Source of the DNA: Deltaproteobacteria bacterium
GTDB taxonomy: Bacteria; Myxococcota_A; UBA9160; SZUA-336
Length of the DNA stretch: 64,000 nt
NCBI GenBank assembly: GCA_029261895.1
Contig: JAJDAK010000021.1
Location: 1-64,000, forward strand
Direction of reading: 5' to 3'
The first letter of the stretch is position 1. The number at the start of each line of letters is the position of its first letter. The translations under genes and the position numbers were made by a program. Positions 34,456 to 42,065 of this stretch are shown here, one piece after another. The notes beneath the pieces are model-generated. The model had not been told where the DNA came from. It did no database searches and worked only from the letters and a program-made list of their open reading frames with translations.

Positions 34456-34887
34456 CTAGTGGGTCGTGGGCTTCCACTTCCAAACTAGATAATCGTTGGA
34501 ATCATCTTCGTAGAGCGTTTCCAAAACCAACTGAACTTCGGTACCGACTTCGATCTCTTTGGCCTGAACTCCCGTCGCGAGCTGACCGAGAATCACCATC
34601 TTCTCTTCGGCGAGTTCCACCGCCGCAACCGTATACGGCACAAACGGATCCGGCGAGATATAGGGTTCGGGTGGCTGATAGTGATGTTCCGTGTAGGACC
34701 AAACGCGACCCTTGTTGCTCAAGGGAACTTCCTCGAACTCGCGTCCATCACATTCGGGATTCCGACAGAACTGCTCCTCCTTCGGGAAGAAGAAAGTCCT
34801 GCAAGCCTGACATCGTGTGCCCAAAAGCTGGGGTCGTTCGCGGTCCATCGTGAACCAACCTTCGACCGCGGGTCGCTGCTCTTTCAT
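34456..34887 (-). CDS. DUF35 OB-fold/zinc-ribbon protein, partner of the Ltp-like protein
   Basis: 143 residues. A rubredoxin-like zinc ribbon has Cys at 26, 29, 41 and 46 (TRCQAC, then CRNPEC), followed by an OB-fold (VPLSNKGRVWSYTEHHYQPP... PYTVAAVELAEEKMVILGQL). DUF35 proteins bind CoA substrates beside thiolases and, as with ChsH2 and Ltp2, form hydratase- or aldolase-complexes. The ATG at 34887 has an AGGAG ribosome site; a start 7 codons earlier lies in the intergenic gap. Position between the Ltp-like gene and dehydrogenase genes agrees with the complex. Confidence 0.87.
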   Translation of the reverse strand: MKEQRPAVEGWFTMDRERPQLLGTRCQACRTFFFPKEEQFCRNPECDGREFEEVPLSNKGRVWSYTEHHYQPPEPYISPDPFVPYTVAAVELAEEKMVILGQLATGVQAKEIEVGTEVQLVLETLYEDDSNDYLVWKWKPTTH

Positions 34888-34909
34888 CCGAATCTCCTCT
34901 GCCGCCATT

Positions 34910-35977
34910 CTACGCGATACTTGCGCCGTATCCGAAGCTTTCTGCAGGTGCGTTCTGGTCGAGGACAGCGTTGGCGATGCGTTCTCGATGCCAAGCTGCA
35001 CTCCCCCACGCCAGGCCCAACGACCAGGCACGCCGCATCCAAACATGCACGTCCTGCTCCCAGGTGTAACCAATCGCACCGTGAACCTGGAGCGAAACCT
35101 TCGCCGCTGCGGCTGCAGCCTCAGACGCCGCGGACTTCGCCATGGACACATCGGTCGCGCGTGCGGGCGCGCGCGTGGCAACCGAATGAGCCGCGCGATA
35201 GACCAACGGCTGTGCGTACTCGAGCTGCACCCGGACGTTGGCCAGGTGATGTTTCACCGCTTGGAAAGAACCGATCGGCGAACCAAATTGCTTGCGCTCC
35301 GTCGCATACGCAACGGCGAGGTCAATCAACTTCGCCGTGACGCCCAATTGTTGGGCGGCGGTCGCCAGTGCACCTCGACTCAGCACATCGGCCCAAAGAC
35401 GGCGGGCGCGACCACTCTCTGCAATTCGGGTCAGTGGCTTGGGTGTCCAGTCCATTGAGAATATGCGGCGCGCGGGGTCGTTCGCGGGCTCGGCCGTCAG
35501 CGCGCACTGATCACGAACAAGCCCGTGAATCTCATCGCCCTGAGGATGGCGAACGAGAATCAGGTCGGCGATGTGGGCATCGCTGACGAACGCATTACAC
35601 GTGTGCGCAACAGCGATGATCGCTTCACCCGCCGCGATGCGGGGCAACCAAGCTCGCGAGAGTTCGGCGTTATCTAAGTCACGAATCAACGGCGCCGCGA
35701 TTGCGGCGGTTGAAATCAGAGGTTCGGCAAGTCCGGCCCGACCGACTTCCTCCATTAGCAGCACCATGTCGATATCATTCATGCCGAGGCCGCCGAACTC
35801 TTCCGGAACCAGAAGGCCCGTCACACCCATTTCAGCGAGCTGCGACCAGAGCTCTGGCGAACGTCCGGTTTCGGTCGCCCAAAACCCGCGCACACGTTCC
35901 GCAGTACATTCAGCTTGAAGAAATTCGTGAACGGTTTGTTGGAGCAGCTGCTGGTCTTCGGTAAAAGCGAATCGCAT
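34910..35977 (-). CDS. Acyl-CoA dehydrogenase, FadE32-like partner subunit
   Basis: 355 residues. MRFAFTEDQQLLQQTVHEFLQAE opens it; the middle domain is divergent (VAHTCNAFVSDAHIAD instead of TEP.AGSD). YATERKQFGSPIGSFQAVKHHLANV near residue 230 and QVHGAIGYTWEQDVHVWMRRAW near residue 300 are kept. It is 2 nt downstream of the FadE31-like gene and is likely its heteromeric partner. In Mycobacterium, FadE31, FadE32 and FadE33 are adjacent in the KstR2 regulon and act late in HIP degradation. Whether this is nearer FadE32 or FadE33 was not resolved. Confidence 0.82.
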   Translation of the reverse strand: MRFAFTEDQQLLQQTVHEFLQAECTAERVRGFWATETGRSPELWSQLAEMGVTGLLVPEEFGGLGMNDIDMVLLMEEVGRAGLAEPLISTAAIAAPLIRDLDNAELSRAWLPRIAAGEAIIAVAHTCNAFVSDAHIADLILVRHPQGDEIHGLVRDQCALTAEPANDPARRIFSMDWTPKPLTRIAESGRARRLWADVLSRGALATAAQQLGVTAKLIDLAVAYATERKQFGSPIGSFQAVKHHLANVRVQLEYAQPLVYRAAHSVATRAPARATDVSMAKSAASEAAAAAAKVSLQVHGAIGYTWEQDVHVWMRRAWSLGLAWGSAAWHRERIANAVLDQNAPAESFGYGASIA

Positions 35978-35979
35978 GG

Positions 35980-37149
35980 CTATTTCCGCGGCAACCGAAG
36001 AATGCGTTCGGCGATCACGTTGCGTTGGATTTCATTGGTTCCCGCATAGATGGGACCCGAGAGCGAGAACAAATAGCCATCCAACCAGGTTCCGACACCC
36101 TGCGCCGACGGAGCGTTGGGTAATAGCTCTGCACGAGCGCCCAGGAGTTCGAGCGCGGTTTCGTGCATCTTCAAATCCAATTCCGACCAGAAGATTTTGC
36201 CGAGGCTAGCTTCCGCCCCGATCTTGCCACCTTCGAGTAGGCGAGTGACGGTCTGATACGTGTTGAGAGCATACGCTTCGGCACCGGTCCACGCTTGAGT
36301 CACCGCCTCGCGGAGCGCGGGACGAATCGCCACACCGCTCGCGACCGTTTCGCGATAGAGCTCGACCAACTTGCGCGCCGTGTTCTGAAAGCGCGCCGGA
36401 CTGCGCAACATCAAGCCACGCTCAAAACCCGCTGTCGCCATCGCAACGTCCCAACCCCGATTGAATTCGCCCAATTGATTGTCCACGGATACCAATGCGT
36501 CGTCTAAAAATACTTCTGCGAAACCGGCTTCACCATCGAGCTGCTCGATCGGCCGGACCTTGACACCCGGCGCATCCAACGGAACCAAAACAAACGTCAA
36601 ACCCTTATGGCGTTCGGAATCAGGGTCGGTACGGAACAAGCCAAAGAGCCAATCCGCATAGGCGCCGCGTGACGCCCAGGTCTTCTGACCATTGATTCGA
36701 AACTGATCGCCTTCGCGAACCGCGGTGGCTTGAATTGCTGCCATGTCACTGCCCGCATTCGGTTCGGACCAACCCTGCGCCCAGACTTCCTCAGAGGACG
36801 CCATCTTCGGCAGAAAGCGGACTTTCTGCGCATCGGTTCCGTACTCCATGATCGTCGGGCCCAATAGAAAGATGCCGTTCTGATTCACACGACCGGGAGC
36901 ACCCGCGCGATAGTATTCCTCTTCGAAGATCAACCATTCGATGAGATTCGCACCGCGGCCACCATACTCGACCGGCCATGGAACCATCGCCCAGCCACCG
37001 TCGTTGAGAACCCGCTCCCATTCGCAATGAGCCTGAAAACCTTCCGCAGTATCGAACGACGGCAGATTTTCCTTCGGAACGTGCGCTTCGAGCCAAAGCC
37101 GCGCTTCCTCGCGAAACTTCTGTTGCTCCATTGTGAAGCGAAGGTCCAC
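35980..37149 (-). CDS. fadE31: Acyl-CoA dehydrogenase FadE31-like
   Basis: 389 residues. FEEEYYRAGAPGRVNQNGI near residue 77, WAQGWSEPNAGSDMAAIQA near residue 128, RINGQKTWASRGAYADW and the terminal IYAGTNEIQRNVIAERILRLPRK match FadE31 of mycobacteria (similar TWASRAPF and SLRSPARF segments). The catalytic YEGT site reads YAGT. FadE31 would dehydrogenate the acyl-CoA made after ring opening by IpdAB. The start is GTG, overlapping the echA20 stop (TAGTG). Confidence 0.84.
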   Translation of the reverse strand: MDLRFTMEQQKFREEARLWLEAHVPKENLPSFDTAEGFQAHCEWERVLNDGGWAMVPWPVEYGGRGANLIEWLIFEEEYYRAGAPGRVNQNGIFLLGPTIMEYGTDAQKVRFLPKMASSEEVWAQGWSEPNAGSDMAAIQATAVREGDQFRINGQKTWASRGAYADWLFGLFRTDPDSERHKGLTFVLVPLDAPGVKVRPIEQLDGEAGFAEVFLDDALVSVDNQLGEFNRGWDVAMATAGFERGLMLRSPARFQNTARKLVELYRETVASGVAIRPALREAVTQAWTGAEAYALNTYQTVTRLLEGGKIGAEASLGKIFWSELDLKMHETALELLGARAELLPNAPSAQGVGTWLDGYLFSLSGPIYAGTNEIQRNVIAERILRLPRK

Positions 37150-37922
37150 TAGCGTTTGTCCTTCTTGGAGCCGTCGAAGTCAGCGTTGCGCTTTTCAACG
37201 AATGCGTCGCGCGCTTCCTGTGAATCGGGCGAGGTGTAGAGCTCGAGCGTGAACCCCTGCTCGTAGCGGTAGCTGGTCTTTATATCCAGAAGTTCAATTC
37301 CGTTGAGCGACTCCTTTGCCAGGCGCACCGCCCGCGGGCTCTTCGAAGCGATGCTCTCCGCGAGTTTGCGCGCTGCAGGCAAGAGCTCTTCCTTCGAAAC
37401 AACGGACTCAAGCGCGCCGAGACGATACGCTTCTGCAGCGTCGATCGACTCACCGGTGAGCAGCATCTTGCGCACTTTCTGCATCGGGAACATACGATAA
37501 AGATGTGTGGCCGCGCCGAGCGCGCCACGGTCGATTTCCGGTAAGCCGAAAGTCGCGTCGTCCGCGGCGACAATAATATCGCTTGCACCCACTAAACCGA
37601 TGCCGCCCCCAAGCACAAAACCGTGACAGGCAGCGACTACGGGAACTGGGCAGTCATACACGGCCGCGAAAGCCTGATAGCAGCCTTGATTCACCTTCGT
37701 GATCACCGAAGAATCCGCCGCGAGCTCTTTGATGTCCACACCCGCGCAAAAGCCTCGACCCTTTGCAGCGAGCAAAATCACGTGCACGTCATCCTGTGTC
37801 CCAAGTGATTCGATCGTTCGTGCGAGTTCGAACCAACCATCGCTGTCTAGCGCGTTGACGGGCGGATGATCCAAGAAAAGCTCCGCAACACCCTGATCGA
37901 CGCTGTAGGTGACCGATGCCAT
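37149..37922 (-). CDS. echA20: Enoyl-CoA hydratase-family ring hydrolase EchA20
   Basis: 257 residues of the crotonase fold. GRGFCAGVDIKELAADSSV near residue 56 and ACHGFVLGGGIGLVGASDIIVAADDATFGLPEIDRGALGAATHLYR near residues 98-140 are close to EchA20 of Mycobacterium (DDATFGLPE.ERGALGAATHL). SYRYEQGFTLEL is also shared. In actinobacteria EchA20 hydrolytically opens the last-but-one ring (ring D) in HIP-derived CoA. The gene order ipdA-ipdB-ipdC-echA20 keeps the actinobacterial set of four together. Start ATG at 37922, 5 nt after ipdC. Confidence 0.88.
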   Translation of the reverse strand: MASVTYSVDQGVAELFLDHPPVNALDSDGWFELARTIESLGTQDDVHVILLAAKGRGFCAGVDIKELAADSSVITKVNQGCYQAFAAVYDCPVPVVAACHGFVLGGGIGLVGASDIIVAADDATFGLPEIDRGALGAATHLYRMFPMQKVRKMLLTGESIDAAEAYRLGALESVVSKEELLPAARKLAESIASKSPRAVRLAKESLNGIELLDIKTSYRYEQGFTLELYTSPDSQEARDAFVEKRNADFDGSKKDKR

Positions 37923-37927
37923 TTGAT

Positions 37928-38986
37928 CTACTCCTGACTCAACGCGCGTAGCGTTTGTTCTGCTTCTTCGATGATGCGCTGCACGAGCTCGGCGCAGCTC
38001 GGAATATCTTCGATCACACCCGCCACGCTGCCACTCGGCAGATAACCATGTACCGGATCACCGTCTTGCATCGCCTTGCGGGCAAGAATGGGTGCGTTCG
38101 CGGCCATCAACATTTGCGAGCGCGTCAACCTTTCGTGGCCACGAATCGACAATGCCGAACGCACCAACTCGGGAATCGTTGCACCCGACATCTGCCGATA
38201 TTCGAGGCCTGAGCGCAACGCGCGCCAGAGGCGGCGCAACGAGCCGGCGGACTCGAGACCGTGGAGTAGTTCGTTCTTCACCACACGTTGCGGCAGACCG
38301 TCGACCTGCTTGGTCACGTACACATCGTCGATGCCCGCATTCACATAGCGATCGGTCGTCAGCGCCGGAACCGGACTTTCCTTGGTTAGAAGAAACCGCG
38401 TTCCCATCGCAACGCCAGCGGCGCCAAAAGCTAGCGCTGCTACCAAACCGCGACCGTCACGAAAACCACCCGCCGCCACCACGGGAACCGAAATACGATC
38501 GACAACCTGCGAAATCAGTAGCGACGTGGGTACCGACCCGGTATGACCGCCGCCTTCACTGCCTTGAACGATGACGATATCTGCACCAAGGGACTCTGCC
38601 TTCGCGGCGTGCTTCGCGGCGCCGCAGGTAGGCACACAAATCACACCCGCCCGTTTGAATTTCTCGATGATCGCCGCGTTCGGTGAGCGGTTGTAGCCGG
38701 CTGCGCGAACACCGTGCGCGATAATCGCGGCGGCGATCTGTTCGGCTCCCGGCGCGTCCATCAGGAAGTTCACGCCGAACGGACGCTCGGTCAGTTTCTT
38801 TACCTTCTCGATTTCCTGGTCGATATCGTCCGGACGGATGGTTGCGGCTGCGAGAAAACCAAATGCGCCCGCATTGCTCGCCGCTGCCACGAGCTCGGGC
38901 GTGGCAACCCAACCCATGCCGGTCTGCAGAATCGGATACCTCACCTGCAGTAAGTCGCAAACACGCGTGTGGAGAGGGTTCGCCAC
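37928..38986 (-). CDS. ipdC: Flavin-dependent enoyl-CoA reductase IpdC
   Basis: 352 residues of the nitronate-monooxygenase-like FMN barrel. LQTGMGWVATPELVAAASNAGAFGFLAAAT near residue 21, FGVNFLMD, VQGSEGGGHTGSVPTSLL near residue 145 and PVVAAGGFRDGRGLVAALAFGAAGVAMGTRFL near residue 170. The QTGMGWVA start and the ipdA-ipdB neighbours identify IpdC, which reduces the HIP-CoA-derived dienone using NADH and flavin before ring opening. The start is GTG at 38986 with an AAAGAG ribosome site. It is shorter than the paralogous enzyme at 12316-13434 and more like the mycobacterial protein. Confidence 0.87.
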   Translation of the reverse strand: MANPLHTRVCDLLQVRYPILQTGMGWVATPELVAAASNAGAFGFLAAATIRPDDIDQEIEKVKKLTERPFGVNFLMDAPGAEQIAAAIIAHGVRAAGYNRSPNAAIIEKFKRAGVICVPTCGAAKHAAKAESLGADIVIVQGSEGGGHTGSVPTSLLISQVVDRISVPVVAAGGFRDGRGLVAALAFGAAGVAMGTRFLLTKESPVPALTTDRYVNAGIDDVYVTKQVDGLPQRVVKNELLHGLESAGSLRRLWRALRSGLEYRQMSGATIPELVRSALSIRGHERLTRSQMLMAANAPILARKAMQDGDPVHGYLPSGSVAGVIEDIPSCAELVQRIIEEAEQTLRALSQE

Positions 38987-38988
38987 GG

Positions 38989-39753
38989 CTACTCTTTGAC
39001 TTCTCGATCGCGCGTCCCATTGGGATCGATCACTTCGCGAATCAGCTTGAGCTCGTCATCCGTCGGCAGGCGTGTTTCCTCAACATCGCTCGCGATGTTG
39101 AGTTTGAACGCGGTACGCTCGGCGATCGTTTCGATTTTGACGCCGGGGTGCACCGAACGCAGTCGCATCGAATGATCGGGCGTTTCAAAGTCGAACACGC
39201 CGAGGTTCGAAATCACGCGACGAATTTCGTGAAAGCGCGATGCCTCTGGCCCAAGCTGTGCCGCCCGATCGTATCCGATGCCCGATACCACATCGACCTT
39301 CTCCACAAAGCATCGTGGTCCGTGATTTCCCACCCAATAGCTCGTTGGATGACAGATGGTGTTTCCAGGTGCACCGCGAACACCCAATAGCTGCACTTTG
39401 GGTTGCTTCGGATCACCAACACAGGAAATGTTTTGATTGCCATAGCGATCAATTTGAGAGGCGCCCATCATCACATGCCGACGCCCTGACCAGAGCGTGT
39501 CGAAGACCGAACGAAACGGCATCCAACCTTCGATGATCGGTTCCGGGCCCGTCGCCCCACCGACGGGCGGCGTGTTGCCAAGCAATGAAGCCACGCCATC
39601 GGTCAGCAGAAGGTCAGGTTCGAACGTCAGCCTCGCTAAGCGCGCGCCGATCATCGGTAGCACGCCCATCGGACTCACAAAGATCTCGCCGTCGCCCCGA
39701 AAGGTTTCAGCGATCGCGACCGCACAAATCTCGGCTCGCGTCGGTTCGCTCAT
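38989..39753 (-). CDS. ipdB: Steroid ring C hydrolase beta subunit IpdB
   Basis: 254 residues of the class I CoA-transferase beta fold. ICAVAIAETFRGDGEIFVSPMGVLPMIGARLARLTFEPDLLLTDG, then IEGWMPFRSVFDTLWSGRRHVMMGASQIDRYGNQNIS, and RGAPGNTICHPTSYWVGNHGPRCFVEKVDVVSGIGYD. These are close to Rv3552. IpdAB resembles a CoA-transferase but acts as a hydrolase that opens ring C of the last CoA intermediate (COCHEA-CoA). The ATG at 39753 overlaps the ipdA stop (ATGA). An upstream start within ipdA was rejected. Confidence 0.92.
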   Translation of the reverse strand: MSEPTRAEICAVAIAETFRGDGEIFVSPMGVLPMIGARLARLTFEPDLLLTDGVASLLGNTPPVGGATGPEPIIEGWMPFRSVFDTLWSGRRHVMMGASQIDRYGNQNISCVGDPKQPKVQLLGVRGAPGNTICHPTSYWVGNHGPRCFVEKVDVVSGIGYDRAAQLGPEASRFHEIRRVISNLGVFDFETPDHSMRLRSVHPGVKIETIAERTAFKLNIASDVEETRLPTDDELKLIREVIDPNGTRDREVKE

Positions 39754-40601
39754 ACTTGGCCTCGGATGGCTTTTTGGTACTCGGCTTCGCTCTCTAGGTC
39801 GAGATACTTCTTTTTGAATTCCGACCAAAGCTCCGGGTCTTGCGCCGCAGTTACGTATTCCTTCTGAAACGTCTCGTCTCGCCCATAGTCCGGCGGGCAT
39901 TCGGTAAAGTGTGCACCGCCCGGTGCTTCAATCACGCCATCCACCATCATGCGATTGATGCGCATCGTATGCACCGAAGCTTCGCGCAGCAATTCCTCGG
40001 TGGGTACGATCTTCTCGCAGGACATGAAGCGTCGTTTCGCGGCCATGCAGTAGAGATCATCGAAGTACGGATCCGGTCCGAGGCATTGTCCATTGCCCCG
40101 CTCGTCCGCACGATTCATATGAATCAATGCAACGTCCAACTCGATGGCGGGCATCGCGATAAATTCTTCGCCATCGGCGTAGGGAGAACGCACGGTCTTC
40201 AGTTCCGGGTTGAACACTCTGACGTCCGAACCCAACCCCGCACGCGTGGGCAGGAAGGGCAGTCGATTCGCAGCCGCGTAGAGCCCCCACTGCAACATGC
40301 CCTCATCGAGCTCGCCGGCTTCGATCGATGCGCTCTCGCGAGCCCGCCGAAAGTGGGGTTCGAGCGGAATCGAATCCAAAGACACGAAGCCGTATACCAC
40401 CTTACGAACTTTGCCCGCCGCACAGAGCAAACCCACATCGGGGCCACCGTAGGAAACGATGGTGAGGTCCCGGACCGGCTGGCGCAGAATTTCGCGGACC
40501 AGTGACATGGGTTTGCGGCGCGAGCCCCAGCCGCCAATTCCAACCGTCATGCCGTCCCGAAGCTCCGCGATGGCCTCGCGCTCTGTGATGCGTTTGTTCA
40601 C
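39750..40601 (-). CDS. ipdA: Steroid ring C hydrolase alpha subunit IpdA
   Basis: 283 residues. NKRITEREAIAELRDGMTVGIGGWGSRRKPM, YGGPDVGLLCAAGKVRKVVYGFVSLDS, DPYFDDLYCMAAKRRFMS and NRMMVDGVIEAPGGAHFTECPPDYGRDE are close to mycobacterial IpdA. Glu100 in LDEGM lies where the active-site Glu of IpdA is expected. The frame is open to 40643 with two upstream ATGs, but the GTG at 40601 has an AAGGA ribosome site 7 nt away, matches the family N-terminus, and leaves the promoter (40639-40667) outside the gene; it is taken as the start. First gene of the ring-degradation operon. Confidence 0.92.
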   Translation of the reverse strand: MNKRITEREAIAELRDGMTVGIGGWGSRRKPMSLVREILRQPVRDLTIVSYGGPDVGLLCAAGKVRKVVYGFVSLDSIPLEPHFRRARESASIEAGELDEGMLQWGLYAAANRLPFLPTRAGLGSDVRVFNPELKTVRSPYADGEEFIAMPAIELDVALIHMNRADERGNGQCLGPDPYFDDLYCMAAKRRFMSCEKIVPTEELLREASVHTMRINRMMVDGVIEAPGGAHFTECPPDYGRDETFQKEYVTAAQDPELWSEFKKKYLDLESEAEYQKAIRGQV

Positions 40602-40638
40602 TAGCCCGTCCTTCTTAAGCCCCAAGCGAATGGGCATT

Positions 40639-40667
40639 ATCATAACGATACGTATCGTATCAGTAAA
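40639..40667 (-). promoter_or_regulatory. ipdA promoter with 14-bp palindromic operator filling the spacer
   Basis: On the minus strand, TTTACT (40667-40662) and TATGAT (40644-40639) form -35 and -10 boxes with a 17-nt spacer. A perfect palindrome ACGATACGTATCGT (40645-40658) sits wholly inside the spacer. This is the layout of a repressor-controlled sigma-70 promoter. A transcript would begin near 40632, about 30 nt before the ipdA GTG. The palindrome recurs with one change at 58565-58578 and half-conserved at 21205-21218. The rest of the 135-nt gap up to 40736 holds a TATAAA element at 40714-40719 that may serve the rightward hydrolase. Confidence 0.62.
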
Positions 40668-40736
40668 CGATCTTTCGGCGGTCCAAAGGGCCTGGGGTTC
40701 TTAAATTTACTCTTATAAATCAAATACTTAGGACTA

Positions 40737-42041
40737 ATGACCCGAAATCGCGCTAAGCTGGGGCCGATGGATGCTCTCGACCTCCTCGGCCTACCCACAC
40801 GGCTTTTCAAGGCGCGCTGCCGCATCCCACGGCAGATCGAGTCCGTGACTCACCACGGTCCCGAAGTACGGCCGCATGAAGCCGGTTCGCGCTCCGCGGA
40901 CGTCGAATCGGTCTGGCGCGCGACTGAGAGCCTGTATCGATCCGGCCTCTACCCTGCGATTCAGCTCTGCATCCGGCGTCACGGCGGCATTGTGTTGAAT
41001 CGCGCGATCGGACACTCACACGGCAACGCACCCGGCGTGCCGCGCGAAGCTCGAAAGATTCCGGTCAGTGTCGACACGCCCTTCGTCACCCTCTCGGCAT
41101 CGAAAGCCATGACCGCGATGCTGATTCACAAACTGGATACCGATCGCGTATTGCATCTCGATGATCGCGTTTGTGACTACATCCCCGAGTTTGCACGGCA
41201 CGGTAAAGAAGGCATTACGATTCGACAGGTGCTCGGACATCGCGCCGGCATTCCCAATATCCCACCGCGCGCTTTTGATCTCAGCATTTTGGATCGACCC
41301 GATCGTATCGTCGAGATTCTTTCGGATCTTAGTTTGCGCTGGCGACCGGGGCGTTGGCTCGGCTACCACGCCGTCACTGGCGGCTTTGTACTCGGTGAAG
41401 TCGTGCGCCGCGCGACCGGTCAGAACCTTCGAACCATCATGGAGAAAGTGGTTCGAGAACCCCTCGGTTTTCGTTGGATGAACTACGGGGTGGAATCGAA
41501 AGATGTGTCGGCTGTCGCAGAGAATGCATTCACCGGCCTCCCGGTCTTTCCACCGTTTTCGACTGTACTTCACAATGCGTTCGGCATGAGTTTTCGCGAG
41601 GCCATCGAAATTTCCAACGACCCCCGCTTCCTGACCGGCATCGTACCGGCTGCAAACATCGTCGCAAACGCGGTCGAACTTTCGGCGTTCTTTCAATGCT
41701 TACTCGAGGAAGGCTCACTGGGCGGTACCCGCGTTTTCGAACCCAGAACCGTACGCCACGCGACCCAGGAAAATTCCTACTGGGAACTCGATCTAACATT
41801 AGGCCTACCCATACGCTACGGCGTCGGCATGATGCTCGGAAGTTCCGGTGTGAGTCTCTTTGGTGTCGACAACGAACACGCCTTCGGTCATATCGGCTTC
41901 ACCAATATCCTGGCATGGGCCGACCCAGATCGCGCGCTATCGGTCGCATTGCTCACCAGTGGGAAACCCTGCGCGAATATCGAGATTGTTCGGTTGTTCA
42001 ACGTACTGGGACAGGTCGGCCGAGCATTTCCCAAGGTCTGA
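40737..42041 (+). CDS. Beta-lactamase-family serine hydrolase (esterase-like)
   Basis: 434 residues. The class C beta-lactamase/esterase SxxK motif is S120-A-S-K123 and the second motif Tyr210 (GYHAVTGG, the esterase YHA variant rather than YSN). HIGFTN near the C-terminus fills the HxG position. The type acts as a carboxylesterase or peptidase; no signal peptide is seen, so it is probably cytoplasmic. It may hydrolyse steroid or lipid esters, an inference from its position between the ipd operon and two acyl-CoA ligases. Start at 40737 has GGA 3 nt upstream; an ATG at 40767 is possible. Confidence 0.8.
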   Translation: MTRNRAKLGPMDALDLLGLPTRLFKARCRIPRQIESVTHHGPEVRPHEAGSRSADVESVWRATESLYRSGLYPAIQLCIRRHGGIVLNRAIGHSHGNAPGVPREARKIPVSVDTPFVTLSASKAMTAMLIHKLDTDRVLHLDDRVCDYIPEFARHGKEGITIRQVLGHRAGIPNIPPRAFDLSILDRPDRIVEILSDLSLRWRPGRWLGYHAVTGGFVLGEVVRRATGQNLRTIMEKVVREPLGFRWMNYGVESKDVSAVAENAFTGLPVFPPFSTVLHNAFGMSFREAIEISNDPRFLTGIVPAANIVANAVELSAFFQCLLEEGSLGGTRVFEPRTVRHATQENSYWELDLTLGLPIRYGVGMMLGSSGVSLFGVDNEHAFGHIGFTNILAWADPDRALSVALLTSGKPCANIEIVRLFNVLGQVGRAFPKV

Positions 42042-42065
42042 GACGGGTGTTATAGGCTAGCGGCA

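Noticed and set aside
33645..34853. 402-codon + strand open frame opposite the Ltp-like and DUF35 genes
   Set aside because: Crosses two real genes and the gap between them on the other strand; Arg-rich low-order sequence.
39750..40601. ipdA and ipdB as a true succinyl-CoA:3-ketoacid CoA-transferase
   Set aside because: Sequence segments and the ipdC-echA20 context match IpdAB, known to work as a hydrolase, rather than the transferase branch.
40737..42041. Serine hydrolase as a penicillin-resistance beta-lactamase
   Set aside because: No signal peptide and an esterase-type YHA second motif; a cytoplasmic esterase is more likely.
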